From the NCBI RefSeq assembly GCF_029894425.1, contig NZ_JARXYJ010000001.1, forward strand, positions 4,526,001-4,590,000: 64,000 nt of DNA. The letters run 5' to 3'. Source of the stretch: Streptomyces sp. SAI-127 (GTDB lineage: Bacteria > Actinomycetota > Actinomycetes > Streptomycetales > Streptomycetaceae). Positions within the stretch are counted from its first letter, which is position 1. Each line of letters opens with the position of its first letter. Positions 22,521-31,462 of the stretch are shown piece after piece. A program made the translations under genes and the position numbers. The notes beneath the pieces are model-generated. The model made no database searches, was not told where the DNA came from, and saw nothing but the letters and a program-made list of their open reading frames with translations.

Positions 22521-23807
22521 TCACGCCTTCGGCGCCACCTTGCTCAGCCCGTTGATGATCCGGTCCATCGCGTCGCCGCCCGTGGGGTCGGTGAGGTTGG
22601 CGAGCATCTTGAGGGTGAACTTCATGAGCAGCGGGTGGGTCAGGCCGCGCTGGGCCGCGATCTTCATGACCTTCGGGTTGCCGATGAGCTTCACGAAGGC
22701 GCGGCCCAGCGTGTAGTAGCCGCCGTAGGTGTCCTTGAGGACGCGCGGGTAGCGCTGCAGGGCCATCTCACGCCCCGCGGGGGTGGAGCGGGCGTGGGCC
22801 TGGACGATGACGTCGGCGGCGATCTGGCCGGACTCCATGGCGTAGGCGATGCCTTCGCCGTTGAAGGGGTTCACCATGCCGCCGGCGTCGCCGACCAGGA
22901 GCAGGCCCTTGGTGTAGTGCGGCTGGCGGTTGAAGGCCATCGGCAGGGCGGCGCCGCGGATCGGGCCGGTCATGTTGTCCGGGGTGTAGCCCCACTCCTC
23001 CGGCATCGAGGCGCACCAGGCCTTCAGCACCTCGCGCCAGTCGAGCTCCTTGAAGGAGTCGGAGGTGTTCAGGACGCCGAGGCCGACGTTGGAGGTGCCG
23101 TCGCCCATGCCGAAGATCCAGCCGTAGCCGGGCAGCAGCCGGTCCTCGCCGGGGCCGCGGCGGTCCCACAGCTCCAGCCAGGACTCCAGGTAGTCGTCCT
23201 CGTGCCGCGGGGACTCGAAGTACGTCCGTACGGCCACGCCCATGGGGCGGTCCTCGCGGCGGTGCAGGCCCATCGCGAGGGAGAGCCGGGTGGAGTTGCC
23301 GTCGGCGGCGACCACGAGGGGCGCGTGGAAGGTGACTTCGCGCTTGTCCTCACCGAGTTTCGCGTGGACGCCGGTGATGCGGCCCGTGCGGTCGTCGACG
23401 ATCGGGGCACCGACGTTGCAGCGCTCGAACAGCCGCGCCCCGGCCTTCTGGGCCTGGCGGGCGAGCTGCTCGTCGAAGTCGTCGCGCTTGCGGACGAGGC
23501 CGTAGTCGGGGAAGGAGGCGAGATCCGGCCAGTCGAGCTGGAGGCGTACGCCACCGCCGATGATCCGAAGACCCTTGTTCCGCAGCCAGCCGGCCTCTTC
23601 GGAGATGTCGATGCCCATCGCCACGAGCTGTTTGGTGGCACGCGGGGTGAGGCCGTCGCCGCAGACCTTCTCGCGCGGGAACTCGGTCTTCTCCAGCAGG
23701 AGCACGTCGAGTCCGGACTTGGCGAGGTGGTACGCGGTCGTGGAGCCGGCCGGCCCCGCGCCGACGACGATGACATCGGCGGTGTTCTCGGACAGGGGCT
23801 CGGTCAC
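22521..23807 (-). CDS. Geranylgeranyl reductase family FAD-dependent oxidoreductase (candidate menaquinone side-chain reductase)
   Basis: A 428-residue flavoprotein with an N-terminal FAD dinucleotide-binding motif (VVGAGPAGSTTAYHLAKSGLDVLLLEK), a second motif RPMGVAVRTYF, and LLVGDAGGMVNPFNGEGIAYAMESG, typical of the geranylgeranyl reductase/MenJ group. In mycobacteria MenJ saturates an isoprene unit of menaquinone. Because Streptomyces menaquinones are partly hydrogenated and menG lies close by, the same role is inferred here; reduction of another isoprenoid is possible. The start at 23807 is GTG with a GGGGAGAT site. It is divergent from the acetyltransferase. Confidence 0.85.
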   Translation of the reverse strand: MTEPLSENTADVIVVGAGPAGSTTAYHLAKSGLDVLLLEKTEFPREKVCGDGLTPRATKQLVAMGIDISEEAGWLRNKGLRIIGGGVRLQLDWPDLASFPDYGLVRKRDDFDEQLARQAQKAGARLFERCNVGAPIVDDRTGRITGVHAKLGEDKREVTFHAPLVVAADGNSTRLSLAMGLHRREDRPMGVAVRTYFESPRHEDDYLESWLELWDRRGPGEDRLLPGYGWIFGMGDGTSNVGLGVLNTSDSFKELDWREVLKAWCASMPEEWGYTPDNMTGPIRGAALPMAFNRQPHYTKGLLLVGDAGGMVNPFNGEGIAYAMESGQIAADVIVQAHARSTPAGREMALQRYPRVLKDTYGGYYTLGRAFVKLIGNPKVMKIAAQRGLTHPLLMKFTLKMLANLTDPTGGDAMDRIINGLSKVAPKA

Positions 23808-23929
23808 GGCGGGATCTCCCCAGGCTCGGAATCTAGTTCGGAATCAAGTTCTGAATCCGCGTGCCGACCGGCACTGGACATGGGCAGTCTATTCAGCAGA
23901 ATTGATCACCCGGCTGAAGGGCTGCCCCA

Positions 23930-24454
23930 GTGAACCGAGCTCTGCCCCTTGTACGGCTGCGCGTCCCCACCGACGAGGACGCCGTCGCCTGGCACCGGAT
24001 CTTCGACGACCCGGACGTCATGGAGTTCCACGGCGGCAGGTCCGCTGAGCTGTACGTCTACGAGGAGCTCACCGCGCGCCAGCGCCGGCACGACGCCGAG
24101 CGGGGCTTCTGTCTGTGGACCATGGTCGACGAGAGCGGGCAGGTCGTCGGCTTCACCGGTGCCCAGCCGTGGCCGCAGGACTGGGGGCCCACGGGTGAGA
24201 TCGAGATCGGGTGGCGGCTCGGACGGACGTACTGGGGCCAGGGATACGCCACGGCGGCCGCGCAGATGACCCTGGAGCGGCTCAGGGCGGCGGGCGTCAC
24301 GGACGTGGTGGCGATGGTCAGACCCGGCAACGAACGGTCGATCTCGGTCGCCAAGCGTCTCGGAATGGAACTCGCGGAGACCTTCCCGCACCCCCGGTTG
24401 AACGAAGAGGCGCTCTGCTTCCGTCTCTCCCTCCAGAGCGGTCACTCAGGGTAG
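23930..24454 (+). CDS. GNAT family N-acetyltransferase (RimJ/RimL type)
   Basis: A 174-residue protein with the acetyl-CoA-binding segment IGWRLGRTYWGQGYATAAAQMTLERL (motif A; the Q/RxxGxG/A element is WGQGYA) and the later VRPGNERSISVAKRLGMELAET, which is characteristic of the RimL-like group. The acceptor is unknown. GTG start with GAAGGG upstream. Confidence 0.85.
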   Translation: MNRALPLVRLRVPTDEDAVAWHRIFDDPDVMEFHGGRSAELYVYEELTARQRRHDAERGFCLWTMVDESGQVVGFTGAQPWPQDWGPTGEIEIGWRLGRTYWGQGYATAAAQMTLERLRAAGVTDVVAMVRPGNERSISVAKRLGMELAETFPHPRLNEEALCFRLSLQSGHSG

Positions 24455-24536
24455 CGGTCTGCTACAGAAAGACACTCGGCACTTCCTGCCGCCACGGGCC
24501 GGAGTTACCCTTCCAGTACCGCTGGGGGTGACATCT

Positions 24537-24881
24537 GTGCGCATAACACCCAAGACGCCCGAAGTGCGCGTACCGCGTCTGGTCGGACTCATGGCCGTCG
24601 ACGCACGCGAGACGGCCCAGGCGCAGGGCCTGTTCGTCAATGCGCCGGATCGGAAGGACTTCCACCAGGCCGTCGTCGACTATGTCGTACGCCAGTACCC
24701 GCAGGCAGGCGCGGAGGTGCCGCGGGACTCGGTGGTGTACGTGTGGTTCGACCTCGGTCCCGGTGAGGGTGGCGGGGGCAGCCGCGAGCCCCGCATCCCC
24801 AGACCCCCGAGCGGCGGCCTCCAGCGCGAGCTGGACGAGCCGGGAGACCCGTACGTGGTCCGGTGCGTCACGGGACTCTGA
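24537..24881 (+). CDS. PASTA domain protein
   Basis: About 114 residues. The core VPRLVGLMAVDARETAQAQG...VVRQYPQAGAEVPRDSVVYVWF is a single PASTA-like domain (VP-x-hhG opening, P-x-x-G-x-x-V closing). No signal peptide or kinase domain is attached, so it is probably cytoplasmic, unlike the wall-sensing PASTA kinases. Two GTG starts are possible, 24528 and 24537; the latter stands at a good distance from GGGGGTG. The tail is Gly/Pro-rich. It converges on menG with an 18-base gap. Confidence 0.75.
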   Translation: MRITPKTPEVRVPRLVGLMAVDARETAQAQGLFVNAPDRKDFHQAVVDYVVRQYPQAGAEVPRDSVVYVWFDLGPGEGGGGSREPRIPRPPSGGLQRELDEPGDPYVVRCVTGL

Positions 24882-24899
24882 CGGAGCGCGCCGGGCCGC

Positions 24900-25595
24900 T
24901 CAGCTCTCCTTGACACCCCGGTGCAGGGCCACGATCCCACCCGTCAGGTTCCGCCACGCCACCTTCGACCAGCCGGCCTTCTGGAGTCGTTCCGCCAGGG
25001 CCGGCTGGTTCGGCCAGGCGCGGATGGACTCGGCGAGGTAGACGTAGGCGTCGGGGTTGGAGGAGACCGCGCGGGCGACCGGAGGCAGGGCGCGCATCAG
25101 GTACTCGGTGTAGACCGTGCGGAAGGGCGCCCAGGTCGGGTGCGAGAACTCGCAGATCACGACCCGGCCGCCGGGCCTGGTCACCCGGTACATCTCGCGC
25201 AGCGCGGTGTCGGTGTCCTGGACGTTGCGCAGCCCGAAGGAGATGGTGACGGCGTCGAAGGTGTCGTCCCTGAAGGGCAGCTTCGTCGCGTCGCCCGCGG
25301 TGAACGGCAGCCAGGTGTGCTTCCGCTTGCCGACCTGGAGCATGCCGATCGAGAAGTCGCAGGGCACGACATAGGCGCCGGTGCGGGCGAAGGGCAGCGA
25401 CGAGGTGGCCGTGCCCGCCGCCAGGTCCAGGATCTTCTGGGCGGGGCGGGCGTCGACGGCCCTGGCGACCTCCTTGCGCCACACCCGGTCCTGACCGAGC
25501 GACAGCACGTCGTTCGTCAGGTCGTACCGTTCCGCCACGTCGTCGAACATCGAGGCGACTTCGTGCGGCTGCTTGTTCAGGGAAGCGCGGGTCAC
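24900..25595 (-). CDS. menG: Demethylmenaquinone methyltransferase
   Basis: A 231-residue class I SAM-dependent methyltransferase that performs the last step of menaquinone formation. Family features: [29 protein letters not shown] motif [12 protein letters not shown], and the UbiE signature [15 protein letters not shown]. The GTG at 25595 overlaps the stop of the upstream acyltransferase by four bases (GTGA), so the gene is the coupled last member of the polysaccharide-type operon. Confidence 0.93.
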   Translation of the reverse strand: MTRASLNKQPHEVASMFDDVAERYDLTNDVLSLGQDRVWRKEVARAVDARPAQKILDLAAGTATSSLPFARTGAYVVPCDFSIGMLQVGKRKHTWLPFTAGDATKLPFRDDTFDAVTISFGLRNVQDTDTALREMYRVTRPGGRVVICEFSHPTWAPFRTVYTEYLMRALPPVARAVSSNPDAYVYLAESIRAWPNQPALAERLQKAGWSKVAWRNLTGGIVALHRGVKES

Positions 25596-26887
25596 GTCTC
25601 CATTCTTGCAGGCCGCCCTCCCGGAAGAAGCTGCGGCTTCTTCTTCCCGGCCACGTCCTCCACCCATCCGCACAGCAGCACGAACACCCCGATCAGGATC
25701 CAGCCGATGCCGAACATGAACCACTGGCTCTCCAGGGGCAGCCACTTCTCGAACGCGGGCACGTTCCAGAACTGGTCGATCAGCGGCACGGCGAGGATCA
25801 GCGCGATCTCGTGCCACAGGTAGATCGTCACCGCGCGGGAGTTGAAGATCGTGACGACCCGGTCGGTCCGCCGGAAGCGGGTCAGCCGGCCGAAGTCGAT
25901 CCCGAAGCGCGACTTGGCCCACATCAGGAGCGTCACGTACCCGGCCGACCAGAAGGCCTGCGCGAGGGGGATGTCGTCAAGGTCGTACGAGCCCGTCTCA
26001 CCCTGATGAGTGAAGGCGTACCAGCCGCCGAACCCGATCGCGGCGAGCGAGAGAGCGACGACGGCCGGCGCCTTCAGCCGCTCGAGGACCCCGTCCCGGT
26101 GGGCGAAGCCCAGGATCCAGCAGAACAGGAAGGTGGCCAGGTCCGTCAGCGCGCTGCCGAGGCGGTTGTCGGGCGGCTCCCACAGGAACTGGAAGACCAC
26201 GATCGGGGCCAGCGCCAGCAGCAGGACCGGCACCGGAGCCAGCCGGAACACCTTCAGCAGCACCGGCGACAGCAGGACGAACCACAGGTACGTCCGCAGG
26301 TACCAGAGAATCTCCCAGGCCTGCTCGCCCCACGCGTTGCCCGGCGGATCGCCGAGCGGCACGATCCAGTAGACGATCTGCCAGCCCGGCATCCAGTCGT
26401 GGACCATCATCGCGAGGACCACGAAGACGCCCCAGAACCAGAACGGCGGCAGCAGGCGGCGCATCCGGCTTCCGACCACCGTGAGGGCGGGCCGCTCCAG
26501 GGACTTCGCCATCAGCGTGCCGGCCAGGGCGAACATGATCCCCATGGAGGGGAAGACCATGCCCGCCCAGGCCCAGCCGAAGGTGTGATAGGTGACGACC
26601 CGGATCAGGGCGACGGCCCGGAGGGTGTCGAAGTAGCGGTCGCGGCCCGGGGGCCGAGACGGAGGCTTCTCCTCCTCCGCCTCGGCGTCAGCGGGGGCTC
26701 CGGGAACCGGCGGCTCCGGCGCCTCCGGCTCCGTGCCCTGTCCGTAGTAGCCGTACTCGACGTACTCCTGCGGATACGGCTGCGTATACGGCTGCGGCTG
26801 CTCTACGTACCCCGAGTACCCGTACCCATAGCCGTACCCCTGCTCCTGATGGCCCTGCTGCTGATACCCCTGCTGTTCCCAGCTCAT
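25592..26887 (-). CDS. Membrane acyltransferase (acyltransferase 3 family)
   Basis: A 431-residue integral membrane protein. Residues 1-80 are a Tyr/Gln/Gly/Pro-rich cytoplasmic tail (repeats of QGYGYGYG and [10 protein letters not shown] type). The rest has about ten membrane segments with the acyltransferase-3 hallmarks: [21 protein letters not shown], where the Arg and His of the first helix are conserved, and a late [10 protein letters not shown]. Such proteins add acetyl or succinyl groups to surface polysaccharides. The ATG overlaps the deacetylase-glycosyltransferase stop by one base (TGATG), so both act on the same product by inference. Confidence 0.85.
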   Translation of the reverse strand: MSWEQQGYQQQGHQEQGYGYGYGYSGYVEQPQPYTQPYPQEYVEYGYYGQGTEPEAPEPPVPGAPADAEAEEEKPPSRPPGRDRYFDTLRAVALIRVVTYHTFGWAWAGMVFPSMGIMFALAGTLMAKSLERPALTVVGSRMRRLLPPFWFWGVFVVLAMMVHDWMPGWQIVYWIVPLGDPPGNAWGEQAWEILWYLRTYLWFVLLSPVLLKVFRLAPVPVLLLALAPIVVFQFLWEPPDNRLGSALTDLATFLFCWILGFAHRDGVLERLKAPAVVALSLAAIGFGGWYAFTHQGETGSYDLDDIPLAQAFWSAGYVTLLMWAKSRFGIDFGRLTRFRRTDRVVTIFNSRAVTIYLWHEIALILAVPLIDQFWNVPAFEKWLPLESQWFMFGIGWILIGVFVLLCGWVEDVAGKKKPQLLPGGRPARMET

Positions 26888-29166
26888 CAGCCCACCCCCG
26901 CCGGGGTCCCGACCTCGCCGGTTCGCTTCAGTTTCTGCCAGCGCAGCCGGCCGCCGGTGAGCGCGGTGATGCAGGAGTGGATCAGGACGAGGTACATCAT
27001 CTGGCGGTAGGCCAGCTGCTGGAGCGGCATCATCAGCAGATAGCGGTACTTCTCCTTGTCCAGCTTGAAGGCGTACGCCGCGCACACGAGCTGGACGCCG
27101 AGGACCGCGAGCCAGGCGTACAGCGCCGCCCGGAAGTCGACGAAGACCATCGAGTATGCGGTGAACACGTCGATCAGCGGGGCGAACACCGGCGTGACGA
27201 TCTGGAAGATCACCACCAGCGGCATGCCGACGCGGCCGAAACGGCCCGAGGGGCCCTTGTCCGTGAGGGACTTGCGGTGTTTCCACAGCGCCTGCATGGT
27301 GCCGTACGACCACCGGTAGCGCTGCGACCACAGCTGCTTCAGGGAGCCCGGCGCCTCGGTCCACGCGCGCGCGTGCTCCTGGTAGACGACCCGCCAGCCC
27401 GCGCGGTGCATCGCGATGGTGATGTCGGTGTCCTCGGCGAGGGTGTCCTCGCTCATCCCGCCGACCTGGAGGACCGCCTCGCGGCGGAACGCGCCGATCG
27501 CGCCCGGGATGGTGGGCATGCAGCGCAGCAGGTCGTACATCCGGCGGTCGAGGTTGAAGCCCATCACGTACTCGATGTGCTGCCAGGCGCCGATGACGGT
27601 GTCGCGGTTGCCGACCTTGGCGTTGCCGGCGACCGCGCCGACCTCCGGGTTCGCGAAGGGCTGCACCAGCTGCCGTACGGTGTCCGGTTCGAAGACGGTG
27701 TCGCCGTCCATCATCACGACGATGTCGTGACTGGCGCTGCGGACACCGTTGTTGAGGGCGGCCGGCTTGCCCGCGTTCTCCTGGCGGATGACCCGGACGT
27801 TCGTCATCCCCAGCGTGCGGGCCGCCTCGCGGGCGATCTCGGAGGTGCCGTCGGAGGAGCCGTCGTCGACGACGATGACCTCGATCGGATGGGTGCTCTT
27901 CGCCAGCGACTCCAGGGTGTTGGCGATGCACTCCTTCTCGTTGTACGCCGGCACGATCACGGTCACCGGCATGGTGACCGTGGGTCCCCAGCTGAAGCGG
28001 CGTTTGTTGCGCAGTCGGTAGTGGCGGCGGGCGAGGATCAGCATCATCCCGAACCGGCCCATGACGGCCACACCCACGATCACGAGTCCGACCGACAGCG
28101 TGGGGACGGTGTACTCGGCGACGGCGACGGCCATGACGAGCGCCTTGCCCTCGTAGAGGGTGGTGCCGGTGGCCTCGCGGTGCGCGGCCTGGAGGCGGTC
28201 GGTGCCGTTCTGGTCCCCGCCCCGGAGCTGTCCGCCCCCGGTGCCCGCGGGGGCGTTCGTCTGCTGTCCCGCGCGGGCAGCCGTGTTCTGCGCCTCGATG
28301 ACCCCGCTGATGGTGGTGAAGGTGTAGCCCTTCGCCCGCATCTTCTCGATGTACTCCGGCAGCGCCTTGATCGTCTGCTCACGGTCGCCGCCGGCGTCGT
28401 GCATCAGCACGGAGGCACCCGAAGTCCCGGACGGCATGGCCCACTTGACGATCTTCGAGACGCCCGGCTTCTTCCAGTCGTCGCTGTCGGTGTCGACGAA
28501 GACGCTGGTGTAGCCCTCCTCGCCGAGCTTCTCGTACACGGGCCAGCTGTAGTTGTCGATCGCGTCCGTCTCCGAGGAGTACGGCGCCCGGAACAACGTG
28601 GTGGTGATGCCGGCCGCGCCCGCGAGGGCGAGCTGCGTCTGGGTCATCTCGCGCCGGATGCGGGCGTCGCTCTGGTAGGAGAGGTCGACGTGGGTGAAGG
28701 TGTGGATGCCCACCTCATTGCCCTGGTCGACCATGTCCTTCACGATCCCCGGGTAGCGCGAGACCATCGAGCCGACCAGGAAGAAGGTGGCCGGGACGTC
28801 GTACTTCTCAAGGATCTTCAGGACCTGGGGCGTGTACGTCGGGTTCGGGCCGTCGTCGAAGGTGAGCGCGATCGTCTTGGCCGGCACGGAGGTCGTGGTG
28901 GCCTGGCCGCCCCGGAAGCTGATGATCGGCCCGCCGTTGAGGATCTTGTCGGGGACCTTGCTGGAGCTGGCGCCGTCGCGCACCCGCTCGTCGCCGCCGA
29001 CCTCGGCGCGCAGATAGCCGTCGAGCAGCATCACGCTGGTCAGGCCGAGCAGGAGCAGCAGGGCGAGGATGACCCGGGGTTTCTGCAACGCCGCGGCCTT
29101 GCCCGCCGCCCGCTCAATGCGGGTGGGGGCACGCCGGCGGCCGCGGGAGGGCGTCGTCGTGGTCAT
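26887..29166 (-). CDS. Bifunctional polysaccharide deacetylase / family 2 glycosyltransferase
   Basis: A 759-residue fusion. An N-terminal membrane segment (about 31-50) leads to a NodB deacetylase domain: LTFDDGPNPTYTP (FDD 103-105) and the zinc pair HTFTH (155, 159). After a disordered linker and another membrane helix comes a processive GT2 domain with IVPAYNEKE, VVDDGSSDGT, MMDGDTVFE, AEDTDIT and the QRYRW motif, then further membrane helices. The plan matches the fused architecture of Streptomyces MatB, linked to poly-N-acetylglucosamine-type polymer and pellet formation. Synthesis and export of a beta-linked, partly deacetylated glycan is inferred. Confidence 0.88.
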   Translation of the reverse strand: MTTTTPSRGRRRAPTRIERAAGKAAALQKPRVILALLLLLGLTSVMLLDGYLRAEVGGDERVRDGASSSKVPDKILNGGPIISFRGGQATTTSVPAKTIALTFDDGPNPTYTPQVLKILEKYDVPATFFLVGSMVSRYPGIVKDMVDQGNEVGIHTFTHVDLSYQSDARIRREMTQTQLALAGAAGITTTLFRAPYSSETDAIDNYSWPVYEKLGEEGYTSVFVDTDSDDWKKPGVSKIVKWAMPSGTSGASVLMHDAGGDREQTIKALPEYIEKMRAKGYTFTTISGVIEAQNTAARAGQQTNAPAGTGGGQLRGGDQNGTDRLQAAHREATGTTLYEGKALVMAVAVAEYTVPTLSVGLVIVGVAVMGRFGMMLILARRHYRLRNKRRFSWGPTVTMPVTVIVPAYNEKECIANTLESLAKSTHPIEVIVVDDGSSDGTSEIAREAARTLGMTNVRVIRQENAGKPAALNNGVRSASHDIVVMMDGDTVFEPDTVRQLVQPFANPEVGAVAGNAKVGNRDTVIGAWQHIEYVMGFNLDRRMYDLLRCMPTIPGAIGAFRREAVLQVGGMSEDTLAEDTDITIAMHRAGWRVVYQEHARAWTEAPGSLKQLWSQRYRWSYGTMQALWKHRKSLTDKGPSGRFGRVGMPLVVIFQIVTPVFAPLIDVFTAYSMVFVDFRAALYAWLAVLGVQLVCAAYAFKLDKEKYRYLLMMPLQQLAYRQMMYLVLIHSCITALTGGRLRWQKLKRTGEVGTPAGVG

Positions 29167-29183
29167 GTGGTGGGCCGTTCCGG

Positions 29184-29585
29184 TCAGTTGGAGGCAGCGG
29201 AGGCGGTCACGGTCGGGGCGGCGCTCGGCGGAGCGCCGGTGGCGGTGCCCGTGGGCGGAGTGCCGGATGGCCTCGACGGCGGGGTGCCGATACCGCCCTG
29301 CGGCTGGATGCCCTCGGGGCCAAAGTTCGAGGAACCGCCGGGACCGCCGCCCGCGAAGGGCAGCAGCGTCGTGCTGGAGACGCCGATGCCCATGAAGGCC
29401 AGGCCCAGCACGACGGCGTACCCGAGGGACAGGACGCCGAGGAGAAGGCCGATCCGGCGCAGCAACTTGGAGCGGCGTCCGGAATTGTCAACGAACACCG
29501 GGCCCTCGGCGGACCCGTTACCACCGCGTTTACGGCGGCGACCGCGCATGTCGGCGCGGTTTTCGATGGCAGGCTCGGAATGCAT
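29184..29585 (-). CDS. Proline-rich single-span membrane protein
   Basis: A 133-residue protein, no family recognised. Residues 1-45 are basic (RGRRRKRGG, GRRSKLLRR), followed by one membrane helix (about 45-68) and an outside tail rich in Gly, Pro, Thr and Ala. It is the first gene of the operon with the deacetylase-glycosyltransferase (17-base gap), so a helper role in polysaccharide assembly or anchoring is possible. ATG at 29585 with GGGGA immediately upstream; a second in-frame ATG lies 12 codons on. Confidence 0.65.
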   Translation of the reverse strand: MHSEPAIENRADMRGRRRKRGGNGSAEGPVFVDNSGRRSKLLRRIGLLLGVLSLGYAVVLGLAFMGIGVSSTTLLPFAGGGPGGSSNFGPEGIQPQGGIGTPPSRPSGTPPTGTATGAPPSAAPTVTASAASN

Positions 29586-29638
29586 TCCCCAGACATTAGG
29601 CAGTCTTTATGTGTCCGGATTTGACTTTCTTGTGAGGC

Positions 29639-29660
29639 GCATATGAGAAACCTCTTATGC
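29639..29660. promoter_or_regulatory. Inverted repeat between the polysaccharide operon and the GH18-like lipoprotein gene
   Basis: GCATA-T-GAG-AAAC-CTC-T-TATGC is a 22-base imperfect palindrome (8 of 9 arm pairs). It is AT-rich against the surrounding DNA and lies in the divergent control region 29586-29771, where no gene was seen. It shares TATGAGA with the motif near 20495. Confidence 0.5.
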
Positions 29661-29771
29661 TGTCCGTTTCCTGAGAGTGTCCGCCTTGCCTGACCGATTC
29701 GTCCTCATGAGGCTCAGGCGGGTGTGAGACATTCGCCCCTCCGGAAAGAGAAATCACGAGAGAGCGGGTGC

Positions 29772-30809
29772 ATGCGCATGCGGAGTTTCCTGAAGCCGAC
29801 GGCCGGGGTCATTTGTCTGTTCGCCCTGACCACGGCGGGGTGCTCCTCCGAATCGGACAGCGCCTCGGACGCGGAGCCTGCGAAACAGAGCAGTACGTCA
29901 CCGTCGGCCACGTCGGCGGCCTCGTCGTCGGTCACTTCGTACGCGCCGTACGTCAGCGCGACCGAGGCCTCCGGCAACGACTCCGCGGGCTCGCCCTCCG
30001 TGTACAACCTCGCGTTCGTGATCGCCGACGGCAGTGCCTGCACGCCCTCCTGGAACGGCACGTCCGCCATCGGCGACTCATCGGTCGCGTCCCGGATCAG
30101 TGCGCTGAAGGAGGACGGGGCTCAGGTGCGGGTCTCCTTCGGCGGGGCGTCCGGGAAGGAGCTGGCCGAGACCTGCTCCACCGCGGCGGAACTGGCTGCG
30201 GCCTATGGAAAGGCGCTGGACGCCGCAGGTTCCTCACTCGCCGACTTCGACATCGAGGGGGACGCGCTGACCGACTCCGACTCGGTGGAACTGCGGTCCG
30301 AGGCGATCGCGTTGCTCCAGGAGGAACGGAGTGACCTCGCCGTCTCGTTCACGCTTCCCGTGATGCCGTCCGGGCTCGACGACGACAGTGTGGCGTTGCT
30401 GGAGTCGGCGAACAACGAGTCGGTTCAGGTGTCGACCGTCAACATCATGACGATGAACTACGGGGAGTCGTACGACGGGGACATGGGGGATTACGCGATC
30501 ACTTCGGCGAAGGCGGCGCAGGCTCAGTTGCGGGACGTTTTCGGTACGTCCGGTTCCACTGCGTGGCGGGCCATGGCGCTCACCTCGATGATCGGGACGA
30601 ATGATGTGGACGGGGAGACGTTCACGTTGTCCGACGCGGCTCAGGTGCGGGAGTTCGCGGAGTCCAAGGAGGTGGCGTGGGTCTCGATGTGGTCGACGTT
30701 TCGGGATCAGGAGTGCGATGCGGGAAAGTCGGACGAGGATGATCCGTTGACCAATTGCAGTGGGGTTTCTCAGAGTTCGGGGGCGTTTGGGGAGGCGTTC
30801 TCCGGTTGA
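29772..30809 (+). CDS. Lipoprotein with a GH18 chitinase-like domain
   Basis: A 345-residue exported lipoprotein: signal peptide with lipobox LTTAGC (Cys about residue 25), a Ser/Ala-rich linker, then a TIM-barrel-like domain. VSFGGASGKEL and SLADFDIEGDAL fit the two GH18 active-site strands, the Glu of DFDIEG being the expected acid. Later NIMTMNYGESYD and VAWVSMWSTFRDQEC also fit the bacterial chitinase pattern. It may cut beta-1,4 or beta-1,6 N-acetylglucosamine chains. The frame is open from 29724; 29772 gives a normal lipoprotein signal. Divergent from the polysaccharide operon. Confidence 0.75.
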   Translation: MRMRSFLKPTAGVICLFALTTAGCSSESDSASDAEPAKQSSTSPSATSAASSSVTSYAPYVSATEASGNDSAGSPSVYNLAFVIADGSACTPSWNGTSAIGDSSVASRISALKEDGAQVRVSFGGASGKELAETCSTAAELAAAYGKALDAAGSSLADFDIEGDALTDSDSVELRSEAIALLQEERSDLAVSFTLPVMPSGLDDDSVALLESANNESVQVSTVNIMTMNYGESYDGDMGDYAITSAKAAQAQLRDVFGTSGSTAWRAMALTSMIGTNDVDGETFTLSDAAQVREFAESKEVAWVSMWSTFRDQECDAGKSDEDDPLTNCSGVSQSSGAFGEAFSG

Positions 30810-30835
30810 GTTTCGGGTGCGGGTGCGTTGTGGCT

Positions 30836-30869
30836 GGTCGCGCAGTTCCCCGCGCCCCTGAAGGCGCTT
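30836..30869. repeat. Streptomyces-type intergenic repeat
   Basis: The segment around GTCGCGCAGTTCCCCGCGCC belongs to a short GC-rich sequence found repeatedly between genes in Streptomyces genomes, normally as one arm of a hairpin. Here it lies between the convergent lipoprotein gene and the mqnC partner gene. Related sequence occurs at 59219-59245. Confidence 0.6.
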
Positions 30870-31455
30870 ACCTGCGCCGGTGCAACAGGCGGCCCTTGAT
30901 CACGGTTGCCACGCAGGTGGTCAGCTCGGCCGTTTCGAAGATCGCGAAGGTGGCCTCGCCGTGGGGCAGCAACGGGGTGGCGAATGACCCAGGGGTCAGT
31001 GAAGGCAGGCCCTCCGGATCCGTGAACCGGTGCTCGATCGTCAGCCCCGATCGGTGGACGGCGTCGATCACCGCGGGGCGTCGCAGCTCACCCCTCACCG
31101 CCACCACCCCGTGCGCCAGCATCCGTTGCACACCGCGCCTCGCGCTCGCACCCCACCGAGTGTCCGTCATGTCCAGGGACTCCAGCGCCTCCCCCGTGAG
31201 GGGCTCGCTGCCCAGGTCCTCACGTGGGTCCGGGTGGTAGGACTGCTCCAACAGCTCCGGGCCGTACGGGTTCACCAGGCCCGGGGTGAGAACTCCCGGC
31301 CAGCGGCGCACCCTTGCCGTCGGATGTGCGGCGGCCAGTTCCTCGTAGACCTCTACGGCCGCGATCTGCCGCCCCTCGACCAGTACCGCTCCGCCGGGCA
31401 GCGGTGACCTTCCGTCGCCCGGGATCAGCAGGTCGGCGGTGTGGATCGTCAGCAA
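30868..31455 (-). CDS. Imidazolonepropionase-like domain protein next to mqnC
   Basis: A 195-residue protein resembling only the N-terminal composite domain of amidohydrolases: LIPGDGRSPLPGGAVLVEGRQIAAVE and GVLTPGLVNPYGPELLEQ. True amidohydrolases have His-x-His after PGLID; here the place reads PGLVNPYG, so the metal site and the barrel are missing. It starts seven bases after the mqnC stop, in the same operon. Some pathways deaminate aminofutalosine with an amidohydrolase (MqnX); this protein may be a reduced relative or a binding partner, which is inference only. Confidence 0.7.
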   Translation of the reverse strand: MLTIHTADLLIPGDGRSPLPGGAVLVEGRQIAAVEVYEELAAAHPTARVRRWPGVLTPGLVNPYGPELLEQSYHPDPREDLGSEPLTGEALESLDMTDTRWGASARRGVQRMLAHGVVAVRGELRRPAVIDAVHRSGLTIEHRFTDPEGLPSLTPGSFATPLLPHGEATFAIFETAELTTCVATVIKGRLLHRRR

Positions 31456-31462
31456 GACAGGC

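Noticed and set aside
26977..29646. 889-codon ORF antisense to the deacetylase-glycosyltransferase gene
   Set aside because: Same shadow pattern: no motif, charged low-complexity composition, and the opposite strand holds an unmistakable enzyme.
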